Part shown: one piece after another, positions 14,568 to 22,155 of the stretch
How the letters are laid out: each line of letters begins with the position of its first letter
Position numbering within the stretch: the stretch's first letter is position 1
Source of the DNA: Campylobacterota bacterium
Lineage (GTDB): Bacteria; Campylobacterota; Campylobacteria; Campylobacterales; Sulfurovaceae
Assembly: GCA_003646505.1 (NCBI GenBank)
Contig: QMKT01000004.1
Location: 1-22,636 of the forward strand
Direction: 5' to 3'
Length of the DNA: 22,636 nt
Translations under genes and position numbers: made by a program
The notes under the pieces: generated by a model
The model's input: only the letters and a program-made list of their open reading frames with translations
Told to the model about the DNA's origin: nothing
Database searches by the model: none

Positions 14568-16889
14568 TTAGAATTTTGATCCCATAGAGAATTCAAAGCT
14601 CGCTGTTCTGTCACCATCTTCCTCATCTATAGGGTAGGCAAAGACAAGGTTTATTAGACCAAATGCTGATTGCCATTCTAAAACCACGCCCGTTGAAGAT
14701 CTACTGATATCATTTTCAACGTCATCCCCTTTAAATAGCTTACTATCTAAGCCAACATACCCATAATCATAGAAAAATGCCAATCGCATTTTAGCTGCTT
14801 CTGAGAGAGGAATACTCGCTTCCAAACTTCCTGAGGCACGTTGCGTACCAGCCACAAGATTTCGATATCCAGTATCTTTGTCTACAACATAAGGTGAAAG
14901 TGAATAAGGGTCATATCCTCTCACCGAACCGATACCACCCATAAAGAGTTTTTCTGCAGTTGGCAACTTATCATTTTCATCTCTGCTTATATAAGTTGCA
15001 CGTCCCTTAACACGTAAAACAAGATCATAATCGATCCAATCTTCCAACCCATAGTAGAACCCTACTTTTGCACTTGTTTTAAAAGGGTCTGCGTAACCAT
15101 TAAAAAAGTTTGCTTCAACTTCATCGAGGTCGCCGTCCAATTGTCCATAATCAAAGGTTACAATGGCTTTCATACCTCTTCTTGGTATATAGAAATCATC
15201 TGTATTATCAAAGTTTACAGAGGCAAAAATAGATGTTTTTGAATATTGATCATTATATAACAGACCCTCTACAGGGGTAGTCAGTGCATCATTGATCGTT
15301 GACTGATTATCTACATAGCCAATCCCTACTGATCCATGAAAATATCTCCAAAATTCTCTTCCCACTGTGACGGAAGCACCTACTGAATCTTCAGTATAAT
15401 CTACATATTCATAATCTCTCTTATAAAAGCTCACTCCAAAACTGTACATACTGTCCCATATTTTTGGATTGACAAAAGAGAGGTTGGCATTTGTGGAAAT
15501 TTTTGAAATTTCAAAACCTAAAGTGGTATTGATCCCCGAACCAAATAAATTTCTGTCTGAGATAGAAGCATTGACCATTAACCCTTCATAAGACCCATAT
15601 CCACCACCCGCAGAAATGGTACCCGTAGAAGTCTCTCTCACTTTCACAAGAAGATTGATCTTATTGTCAGATAACCTTTCACTCTGGATATCAATAGATT
15701 CAAAAAAACCGGTTCTACCTAATGAAGATTTTGAATCTTTAAGATCCGTTGCATTAAATTTATCCCCAGGCGCAAGATAAATATAACGACGAATAACTCT
15801 GTCTTTTGTGGTGTCATTACCCGAGATCACAACATCATTGATGGTTACAACTTCTCCTGGATCTACAATATATTGTAAATTAATGATCTTCTGTTCGGGA
15901 TCTTTATGCATCTGAGGTGAAACTTTTACAAAGGCATATCCGAAGTTACCCACTTTTTCTTCCAAGTTTACTATATCTTTACGCATACGTTTTACATTGA
16001 AGATCTTACCTGATGATAATATGAGATCTGCTATCAAATCTTCTGTATTGAGACCTTTTATAGCTTGTGTAACGCCTACAGTTCCTACGCGGTACTGAAC
16101 TCCTTCTGTAACCTGATAGTCGACTTCTGCATTATATGAACCAAAATCAACACGCATTAACGGCTTACTTACATAAGCATCCAAATACCCATTTTGCATA
16201 AATACATCTTTAACCCTGTGGGCATCATATTCAAGTTGGCTCACAGATGCTTCACCATTATTTCTCCAAGGCATCCATCCCAGTACATCTTCCTCTTTAT
16301 TGGCAAGTTCTCTTTCAAGATCACTTTTCTCCATTTCAGAAGCACCAACAAAATTCATTTTTTTGATAATGATCTTTTCACCTTTATTGACATCAAAGAC
16401 AATAGAGATACTGCTCTCACCAACAGGTGTTTTACTCACTTCTATGACCGTGTCATAAAATCCTTGGCTTTCCAGTTTGGATATAAGTGTTTTTTTCGCT
16501 TTTTTAACACGTCTTTCGTCATAAAGGTCACCTTTTTTAAGTCCAATACCTTCTAAAAGTTTTTTACCGTCATCTCCTGATCCATATCCTTTGATATCGA
16601 TATTTGCAATCGCTACCTTTTCTTCAAAATGATAGATCAGTACACTACCTTGTTTGTCAACCCACACATCTTTAAAGTATCCTTGTGAAAAAAAGTTTTT
16701 AATAGAGTCATTGATCTTTCCACTGTCCATCTGCTCACCCACACGAATGCCAGCGATCTCTTTTGCAACAGTAGGCGAAAGGTGCGCAAGTCCTACAAAT
16801 TTGATTTGTGTGATTTTTTGTGCTGACAACAATGAACTTATCATCATCCAGGAAAAGAGTATTGTAAATAGTGCTGTCTTTTTTATCAT
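14568..16889 (-). CDS. bamA: Outer-membrane protein assembly factor BamA (Omp85)
   Basis: The 773-residue product has a signal peptide (about residues 1-23, ending SSLLSA). Successive POTRA repeats follow, starting QKITQIKFVGLAHLSPTVAKEIAG and including VTINDVVISGNDTTKDRVIRRYIYL. A C-terminal 16-strand barrel begins near residue 430. The barrel has the lid-loop motif SVRGYDPYS near residue 657 and ends in the aromatic outer-membrane signal FEFSMGSKF. BamA inserts beta-barrel proteins into the outer membrane. An AAGG ribosome site lies about 8 nt upstream. It is transcribed alone, divergent from tyrA and convergent with ppx. The POTRA part is Lys-rich, as in other Campylobacterota BamA proteins. 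Nothing suggests truncation. Confidence 0.96.
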   Translation of the reverse strand: MIKKTALFTILFSWMMISSLLSAQKITQIKFVGLAHLSPTVAKEIAGIRVGEQMDSGKINDSIKNFFSQGYFKDVWVDKQGSVLIYHFEEKVAIANIDIKGYGSGDDGKKLLEGIGLKKGDLYDERRVKKAKKTLISKLESQGFYDTVIEVSKTPVGESSISIVFDVNKGEKIIIKKMNFVGASEMEKSDLERELANKEEDVLGWMPWRNNGEASVSQLEYDAHRVKDVFMQNGYLDAYVSKPLMRVDFGSYNAEVDYQVTEGVQYRVGTVGVTQAIKGLNTEDLIADLILSSGKIFNVKRMRKDIVNLEEKVGNFGYAFVKVSPQMHKDPEQKIINLQYIVDPGEVVTINDVVISGNDTTKDRVIRRYIYLAPGDKFNATDLKDSKSSLGRTGFFESIDIQSERLSDNKINLLVKVRETSTGTISAGGGYGSYEGLMVNASISDRNLFGSGINTTLGFEISKISTNANLSFVNPKIWDSMYSFGVSFYKRDYEYVDYTEDSVGASVTVGREFWRYFHGSVGIGYVDNQSTINDALTTPVEGLLYNDQYSKTSIFASVNFDNTDDFYIPRRGMKAIVTFDYGQLDGDLDEVEANFFNGYADPFKTSAKVGFYYGLEDWIDYDLVLRVKGRATYISRDENDKLPTAEKLFMGGIGSVRGYDPYSLSPYVVDKDTGYRNLVAGTQRASGSLEASIPLSEAAKMRLAFFYDYGYVGLDSKLFKGDDVENDISRSSTGVVLEWQSAFGLINLVFAYPIDEEDGDRTASFEFSMGSKF

Positions 16890-16917
16890 ATGGGAGACCT
16901 TCGAATAATTTGCTAAT

Positions 16918-16923
16918 ATTTTA
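16918..16923 (-). promoter_or_regulatory. Probable -10 box of bamA
   Basis: On the minus strand AAGATAAAATATTAGC gives TAAAAT at these positions. A start near 16911 would leave a leader of about 20 nt. The upstream DNA is A-rich, as in other promoters of this group. Confidence 0.4.
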
Positions 16924-16966
16924 TCTTTTTTTCAATAAGAACCTCATAATAAACAAAAAATAATGC

Positions 16967-16972
16967 TATACT
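16967..16972 (+). promoter_or_regulatory. Probable -10 box of tyrA
   Basis: TAATGCTATACTTTTG contains TATACT with a preceding TGC extension. The start would be near 16979, which excludes the in-frame ATG at 16963 and supports translation from 16999. Confidence 0.5.
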
Positions 16973-16998
16973 TTTGTAAAAATAAGGGTGGTGTACGT

Positions 16999-17838
16999 AT
17001 GACACATGTGAAAGTCGGAATCGTCGGTCTGGGGCTTATGGGAGGCTCTTTGAGTCTGGCACTTAAAAAGCTTCCTGAAGACTATTACTTTATCGGTTTA
17101 GATCATAATGAACTGCATTGTACACAAGCACTTAAACTGGGTCTAGTAGATGAGATCACCTATTCTCTTGAAACACTCAAAAGCTGCGATATTATTTTTC
17201 TAAGTATCCCTGTGGATGGTATCATCACTATAGTGAAACAATTGGGTTCTTTAGATCCAAAATGTACAGTCATTGACCTGGGAAGTACAAAAGAGAAGAT
17301 CTCTCTATCCATCCCCTCAAATATTCGACATAATTTTGTGACTGCCCACCCTATGACAGGTACAGAAAAATTTGGTCCTACTGCTGCTCTTGAAAATCTC
17401 TACTCTGATAAAGTCGTTGTACTTTGTGACATGCAGAAAAGTGGAGAATATCAAGATAAAGTTTCCAAAGAACTTTTTTCTGCTATCGGAATGAACATCG
17501 TATGCATGGGAGCAAAAGAGCATGATAGACATGCTGCTTTCATCTCCCATATGCCTCATGCACTCTCTTATGCACTTGCAAATTCTGTGATGAAACAAGA
17601 GGCTTCAGAGAGCATCATTGATCTTGCGGGTGGAGGATTTAGAGATATGAGTCGTATCGCCAAATCTTCACCTAATATGTGGGAAGATATATTCAGACAG
17701 AATAAATTCAATGTTCTTGAAGCGATCCACACCCTTCAATCAGAACTTAAAAAGTGTGAAAAGCTGGTAGAAAATGACGAATGGCATGCACTCAATAAAT
17801 GGATGACAGATGCCAATACTTTACATGATATATTATAA
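16999..17838 (+). CDS. tyrA: Prephenate dehydrogenase
   Basis: The 279-residue enzyme oxidatively decarboxylates prephenate on the way to tyrosine. It shows the NAD-binding start VKVGIVGLGLMGGSLSLAL, then DIIFLSIPVDGI, VIDLGSTKEKI, the substrate region TAHPMTGTEKFGP and the catalytic-site helix HDRHAAFISHMPHALSYAL. No chorismate mutase or ACT domain is attached. The frame extends upstream to ATG 16963, but the -10 box lies inside that extension and AAGGGTGGT precedes the ATG at 16999, so I use the shorter form. It diverges from bamA, and its stop is 2 nt from the stop of the convergent DUF389 gene. Confidence 0.95.
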   Translation: MTHVKVGIVGLGLMGGSLSLALKKLPEDYYFIGLDHNELHCTQALKLGLVDEITYSLETLKSCDIIFLSIPVDGIITIVKQLGSLDPKCTVIDLGSTKEKISLSIPSNIRHNFVTAHPMTGTEKFGPTAALENLYSDKVVVLCDMQKSGEYQDKVSKELFSAIGMNIVCMGAKEHDRHAAFISHMPHALSYALANSVMKQEASESIIDLAGGGFRDMSRIAKSSPNMWEDIFRQNKFNVLEAIHTLQSELKKCEKLVENDEWHALNKWMTDANTLHDIL

Positions 17839-17840
17839 GA

Positions 17841-19727
17841 CTACAATCTATATCTAAACGTTACTATCACTTCAACCTCTTTACCTATGCTTTTAAGTAT
17901 AGCTTCTTTAAGTAATCGTTTTTCTTCCTTAGTCAAAATACCTGTTGCGATTACTTCACATCTTACTTCATCCATATATGCACGATGCAACAGTTCTATA
18001 TGTGTTAACTTCACATCATGTGTACCTACATTAAAGGCTAAGTTTGAAAGGGTTTTCTGTATGGCTATATCTTCTTTCATTTTTCCAAAAGAACTGTAAA
18101 GAGGTATGGCAACAACAGCTACAATAGCCATCCATGTTAATATACCTTTTCTTGCTATATGTAAAGGAGAAAAACCTAAAAGAACAAATACAAATGCTGC
18201 AGCAAGTACAATGCCTACCAAGTTAGTGATAAAGAGCAAAAATGCGGTAGAGAACATATGCCAATCTGCCCATCCCAAACCTATACCTGCTACAGCAATA
18301 GGAGGAACCAATGCCACAGCAATGGCTACACCTGCCAAACTTCCAAGTATCTTTTCATTGCTTTTTGCATAGGCAGCTGCTGCACCAGAGACGATGGCAA
18401 CAAAGAGATCAAGTATGGTAGGACTTAATCGTCCTGCCATTTCAGAAGTAAGTCTTTCTATGGGGGTAAAAAGTGCGATGATAGCAGCCGTAGCAAGTAC
18501 AGCAAAGACACCTATGGCTATGGTTTTTCCACCATTTATCTCTAAAGAGGTATCTTGCCGTAATACACCCATACTAAGACTTACTATAGGCTGCATGAGT
18601 GGTGCTAAAAGCATAGCTCCTATGATGACAGAAGAAGAATTTATAAAAAGTCCAAAAGTAGCTATCATCGTTGCAAGTATGAGTAGTATCATAAAGTTCT
18701 GGTTTACTTTACTCTCTTCTCTAAGATTCTTAAATAACGACGCATATTGTTCTTGACTAGCATGCGAAAAAAGAGGTATGGCATTACTTAAGTAGTTTGT
18801 ACTCGCTTCATCAGAGGGAAGATGATCTACTTTGATACTGTCTTTTCCATTATTATCTACTTTTTGTTTTTCCCAAAATACCTCACCAACACTTAATGCC
18901 AAAGCTTCTTTTTTCACTGATAATTCTAAAGGTGTTTGCAGTTTTATTGTGGAGTCTACCAAAACATCAAGTGGTGCTTTACTTTCTATAGTTAGCTTGG
19001 AACTTCGTACATAGCCCACAGAACTAGGCAATGTCTCTGGTGTCAAATGTGAAACCAGAGATTTAAATAAATATCCCATATATTGAAGTATAGAAGTAGG
19101 AGAAAGAATAACTATAGAGAGTTTTCCATCACTGGCACTCAATTGAGAAGAGATGAGTTTTGCTGCAAACGTTGCATTATTGTATTCTATACCGACAATA
19201 CCTACAGCGGAGAGTTTTATCTCATTTTCTTTTGCATCGGTTATTTTCATTTGTGTATGTTTGAGATTTTTGACTTTCTTGATGGTATGCCAAAACATTT
19301 TGATACGGTCAAAATATGTTTTACCTTTGAGTGTAGAATCAAAAAGGTCTAAGGGAGGTGCATCGCCTACAACCACTTCTTGCAGCACTATCGTACCATT
19401 AGCGTAAAGTAAATCTAGTTTTTTATCTGTTGCAGTAAGTGCCAAATCTATGGCATCTTCAAGTTTTGATGGTAACGCAAAAGTACGTATAAGTTCTTTT
19501 TGTTTAGATGTAGGAATGATACCTATGGGAAGTGCATTTTTATATGCGATCTCAAGTAGAAGTTTGATCTCATCCACACATCCTGTCACCATAAGATGAG
19601 AGGCTGATGAGATATCAAAAGCATCTAAAGCATCAAAAGAGAGATAGTCTATCTCTTTCCCTTCTAAATGCCTTTTAACTGTTTCAACAAATTCTGCTTC
19701 TTTCTCTGCATATATATAATAAATCAT
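17841..19727 (-). CDS. DUF389 membrane protein with degenerate lipid-kinase-like N-terminal domain
   Basis: The 628-residue product has two parts. Residues about 345-545 are a DUF389 (TIGR00341-type) domain with roughly six hydrophobic segments. Its signatures are INSSSVIIGAMLLAPLMQP and VAIAVALVPPIAVAGIGLGW. Residues 1-285 look like a diacylglycerol-kinase/LCB5 fold: LPIGIIPTSKQKELIRTFALP matches the PxGIxPxGTxNDFARxLxIP helix, and LTIESKAPLDVLVDSTIKLQTPLELSVKKEAL matches the C-terminal beta domain. The catalytic GGDGT is replaced by TGCVD (residues 48-52), so kinase activity is unlikely. A cytosolic tail (550-628) follows. The function of DUF389 is unknown. It follows batD by 18 nt. No ribosome site precedes the ATG; a TACAAT lies exactly 6 nt upstream, which would suit a leaderless mRNA. 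Confidence 0.8.
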   Translation of the reverse strand: MIYYIYAEKEAEFVETVKRHLEGKEIDYLSFDALDAFDISSASHLMVTGCVDEIKLLLEIAYKNALPIGIIPTSKQKELIRTFALPSKLEDAIDLALTATDKKLDLLYANGTIVLQEVVVGDAPPLDLFDSTLKGKTYFDRIKMFWHTIKKVKNLKHTQMKITDAKENEIKLSAVGIVGIEYNNATFAAKLISSQLSASDGKLSIVILSPTSILQYMGYLFKSLVSHLTPETLPSSVGYVRSSKLTIESKAPLDVLVDSTIKLQTPLELSVKKEALALSVGEVFWEKQKVDNNGKDSIKVDHLPSDEASTNYLSNAIPLFSHASQEQYASLFKNLREESKVNQNFMILLILATMIATFGLFINSSSVIIGAMLLAPLMQPIVSLSMGVLRQDTSLEINGGKTIAIGVFAVLATAAIIALFTPIERLTSEMAGRLSPTILDLFVAIVSGAAAAYAKSNEKILGSLAGVAIAVALVPPIAVAGIGLGWADWHMFSTAFLLFITNLVGIVLAAAFVFVLLGFSPLHIARKGILTWMAIVAVVAIPLYSSFGKMKEDIAIQKTLSNLAFNVGTHDVKLTHIELLHRAYMDEVRCEVIATGILTKEEKRLLKEAILKSIGKEVEVIVTFRYRL

Positions 19728-19733
19728 AGAGAT

Positions 19734-19739
19734 ATTGTA
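19734..19739 (-). promoter_or_regulatory. Candidate -10 for a leaderless transcript of the DUF389 gene
   Basis: On the minus strand the batD-DUF389 junction reads GCTACAATATCTCTATG. TACAAT followed by exactly six bases would put the transcript start on the A of the ATG, and no Shine-Dalgarno sequence is present. No -35 is recognisable. Confidence 0.35.
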
Positions 19740-19745
19740 GCAAGA

Positions 19746-21260
19746 CTATCTAAAACGCTCCACCATATCTTTAAGTACTTTTTTATCTATTTGTACAGAT
19801 TTGTCACCATTTTTACGGGCATATAGTTTTCGTACCATCTCTTCAACAGCCGTATCTTCACTCATATGTGCATAGAGTATTTTCAGTGCCTCTGATTCTT
19901 TGTATGGATTTTTTCCAACTGACTTAAATTTTGGCAGAAAGCCTAACAAATACATCACTATCATACCTGAGATAAAAGCCAAAGCCAACATCCACCATGA
20001 TACAGACTTCACCTCTACTTCTTTTTCAACGATGACTTCTTTCGTCTGTACAGGCTGAGGCATTTTGGTTTGCACTATGCCTTTTGTATTTTCGGTATGC
20101 GCTGAAACAGCTGTACTTTTTGATGCTTTGATCTTAATATCATAACGCTTTACATCAAGTGATTTTATCGTTTTATCTTCAAGTGTCAACATAGAAAAAC
20201 TTTTAGCAGGAATAGTAAAATCTGTGTCTGAAATAAATGCAAAAGTTTTACTGTAAATACTATGCAGCGCTCCATCGATAATATTGGTGTCCACTTTGGC
20301 TTCATCACTATAGACTGTCACACCATCTATTTCATATTTTGGAAATTCAAAATTTTCCAGATTTCCCTTACCTTCTATTTTGATGGTAAGATTCACTGGT
20401 TTATTTGATTTTACCTCTTGGGTATCTATGGTTGTATTGACTGTAAATATACCAACAAGATCACTCTCTTGGGCTTGAGGTAGAACTTCTATATCAAGAG
20501 AATTTGATGCCGTTTGATGCCATTTTGTACCAAAGGTCATCCCAAAAATATCTCTTCTACTACGATCTGGAACCCCTACTTTTGCCCGAGCAGGAGTAAT
20601 TGTAATGTTTCCTTCTTTTTGTGCTGTGAGTATATATCGTACTTCCTGTACTTGATAATTACCTTTCATATAGGCATTTTTCTCACCCACATCCACAGCG
20701 GTAAAGCCTGGGAATGTAGGTTTGGTATACTGCACCTCCTGTGAAAGTCTTACACCATTTTTCAATGAAAAATAGACTGTCACCATAAAAGACTCGCCCA
20801 TCATCACTTTTGTTTTATTCGCTTTCATTTGTAGAGAAAACAAAGAGTTTTTCTGTGCTGTTGGGGCAGAAGATTTCACCACTTTTATACCTATAGGATC
20901 TGTTTTATACTCTGCCCCGCCGATAGTCACGGTATAGGAAGGTATGGTCATATCTTGTTCTGGTACAAACTGTATCAACTGTGTGGTTATCTTTTCACTT
21001 TTAAAAGTGCCATTCATCATAGTATAGTTTTGGCTGCTGCTTGTAGATCTTCCTACAACAGGAGCATCTGCTACCATGAGTATCTTAGGGAAAGTAGCTG
21101 ACCCGCCTGTCGCTTTCAAACGTAACTGTACAGGATTGCCTTTAACCACTTCCACTGTATTGACCATGGCTCTTACACTTGCTCCATACGAAAAAGTTAA
21201 CAACATACTCAAAATAATAAATAAAAATTTATGCACACTTCTACTACCAAGGTTTCGCAT
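19746..21260 (-). CDS. batD: BatD-like (oxygen-tolerance family) membrane-anchored protein
   Basis: The product has about 504 residues. It starts with a signal peptide (SVHKFLFIILSMLLTFSYGASVRA). A periplasmic region of several beta domains typical of BatD follows, for example VNTVEVVKGNPVQLRLKATG, NKTKVMMGESFMVTVYFSLKNG, PVNLTIKIEGKGNLENFEFPKYE and FTIPAKSFSML. One transmembrane helix (SWWMLALAFISGMIVMYLLGF) and a short cytoplasmic tail end it. I chose the ATG at 21258-21260 because AAAGGAG lies 5 nt upstream; ten more in-frame codons to 21290 have no such support. It overlaps the end of the batC-like gene by 17 nt. Bat proteins form a MoxR/VWA-linked envelope complex implicated in stress tolerance in other bacteria; the mechanism is not established. 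Confidence 0.85.
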   Translation of the reverse strand: MRNLGSRSVHKFLFIILSMLLTFSYGASVRAMVNTVEVVKGNPVQLRLKATGGSATFPKILMVADAPVVGRSTSSSQNYTMMNGTFKSEKITTQLIQFVPEQDMTIPSYTVTIGGAEYKTDPIGIKVVKSSAPTAQKNSLFSLQMKANKTKVMMGESFMVTVYFSLKNGVRLSQEVQYTKPTFPGFTAVDVGEKNAYMKGNYQVQEVRYILTAQKEGNITITPARAKVGVPDRSRRDIFGMTFGTKWHQTASNSLDIEVLPQAQESDLVGIFTVNTTIDTQEVKSNKPVNLTIKIEGKGNLENFEFPKYEIDGVTVYSDEAKVDTNIIDGALHSIYSKTFAFISDTDFTIPAKSFSMLTLEDKTIKSLDVKRYDIKIKASKSTAVSAHTENTKGIVQTKMPQPVQTKEVIVEKEVEVKSVSWWMLALAFISGMIVMYLLGFLPKFKSVGKNPYKESEALKILYAHMSEDTAVEEMVRKLYARKNGDKSVQIDKKVLKDMVERFR

Positions 21261-22155
21261 CTTCACTCCTTTGACCTTTTTTACTTTCACCCATCTGATA
21301 CATCATCGTAGGTGTCTTGCCTTTTTGCATCTTTTTCATAAGACGTTTTAGCTCTTGTTCTTTCAACTTATCTTCTTTACTTTGTTTCTTTTGTTCTTGA
21401 GGCTTAGAGGAATCTTTGTCGCCCTTTTCATCTTTAGACTTTTTGTCTTTCTCTTTTTTTGCATCTTTTTTATCTTTTTCGCCCTTTTTGTTCTTCTCGT
21501 CTTTTTTCTTTTGGTCCTCTTTGTCTTTTTGGTCTTTCTTTTTTTGATCTTGTTTTTTCTTTTCGTCTTGATCTTTCTTATCTTTTTGATCCTGATCTTT
21601 TTTGTCGTCTTTCTTTTTATCTTTCTTTTTATCTTTTTTATCTTGATCTTTCTGATCTTGTTTCTTTTTCTCTTCTTCTTTTTTCTTCTGTCTTTTTGCC
21701 AATTCTAGGTTAAATTTTGTATCTTCGTCTTCTTTGATCTTTAACGCTTTTTCATAAGACGCTATGGCTTTATTGAGCTCTTGTTTTTGAAACTGACTGT
21801 TCCCGATGTTATGTAACCTTTGGCTCTCGTCGACACCTTCCGCTTTTTCATATGCTTCCAGTGCTTCATCATATTTTTTATCTTTATAGAGTGCATTTCC
21901 TATGTCATACTGTTTTTGAGGACTCTTTGCCTCTAAACTGTTGAGCAATGTTGCACTTTTAGCATACTCTTTTGCTTTATAAGCCTGATTGGCTTCTTCT
22001 ATGGTTTTAAAATCTGTCAATCCAGCTGAAGATTGAGTACAAAAAAATATGAAATAAATAAAAAATATTTGTAACCATTTGATCTTGTAGTGGTCAACCC
22101 CTGTGTTGACCATTGGGCAGACACGGGGGTCTGCCACTACCAAAGCCTTTTTCAT
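21244..22155 (-). CDS. batC: BatC-like TPR protein with Lys/Asp/Gln-rich tail; start region interrupted by REPIN
   Basis: The 303-residue frame starts at an ATG overlapping the batB stop (ATGA), with AAGGAG 6 nt upstream, so this start is well supported. Residues 6-23 are encoded entirely by the palindromic element at 22087-22140. Next comes a signal-type hydrophobic stretch (KIKWLQIFFIYFIFF, cleavage likely after CTQSSA). About three TPR repeats follow (residues 52-145), including YDIGNALYKDKKYDEALEAY and HNIGNSQFQKQELNKAIASY. A low-complexity Lys/Asp/Gln/Glu tract covers residues 156-262, before a basic C-terminus. In Bat operons this position is held by TPR protein BatC, thought to scaffold the complex. 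An internal ATG at 22111-22113, formed inside the element, could give a shorter product but has no ribosome site. Confidence 0.82.
   Translation of the reverse strand: MKKALVVADPRVCPMVNTGVDHYKIKWLQIFFIYFIFFCTQSSAGLTDFKTIEEANQAYKAKEYAKSATLLNSLEAKSPQKQYDIGNALYKDKKYDEALEAYEKAEGVDESQRLHNIGNSQFQKQELNKAIASYEKALKIKEDEDTKFNLELAKRQKKKEEEKKKQDQKDQDKKDKKKDKKKDDKKDQDQKDKKDQDEKKKQDQKKKDQKDKEDQKKKDEKNKKGEKDKKDAKKEKDKKSKDEKGDKDSSKPQEQKKQSKEDKLKEQELKRLMKKMQKGKTPTMMYQMGESKKGQRSEDAKPW
21370..21690 (-). repeat. Low-complexity Lys/Asp/Gln coding tract in batC-like gene
   Basis: About 107 codons (residues 156-262) consist almost only of Lys, Asp, Gln and Glu, with short imperfect KKDQKDQDKKDKK-like repeats. The DNA is nearly pure A/G on the coding strand. 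The tract is probably disordered or a charged helix, and is prone to length change by slippage. Confidence 0.85.
22087..22140. repeat. REPIN-like palindromic doublet, copy 2 (inside batC-like coding sequence)
   Basis: This has the same design as the copy at 9623-9675 but with different stems. Left unit: GTAG, TGGTCAA, loop CCCCTGTG, TTGACCA (22087-22112). Spacer TT. Right unit, read on the minus strand: GTAG, TGGCAGA, loop CCCCCGTG, TCTGCCC (22140 back to 22115), where only the first stem pair is mismatched. It is 54 nt long, one base more than copy 1, and contributes exactly 18 stop-free codons to the batC-like frame between codon 5 and the hydrophobic signal segment. Confidence 0.88.

Noticed and set aside
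16963..16998. Longer tyrA start giving 12 extra residues
   Set aside because: The best -10 box lies within these codons, the AAGGGTGGT ribosome site points to the ATG at 16999, and the dehydrogenase N-terminus normally begins right before the GxGxxG motif.
21261..21290. Longer batD start (MKVKKVKGVK)
   Set aside because: There is no ribosome site there, whereas AAAGGAG lies 5 nt before the ATG at 21260, and the shorter form gives a normal signal peptide.
21355..21708. Plus-strand open frame of 117 codons, extremely Phe/Leu-rich, resembling a small membrane protein
   Set aside because: It is the exact complement of the Lys/Asp-rich batC-like tract; AAA/GAT codons read backwards give TTT/ATC. 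It has no ribosome site.
22087..22140. Reading the second doublet as a rho-independent terminator between batB and batC
   Set aside because: There is no U-tract, it lies after the batC-like start codon, and it belongs to a repeat family with conserved GTAG heads and loops.
9622..22140. Two-copy repeat as a CRISPR or attachment-site remnant
   Set aside because: The two copies are 12 kb apart, have no regular spacers, no cas genes or integrase nearby, and are inverted doublets rather than direct repeats.
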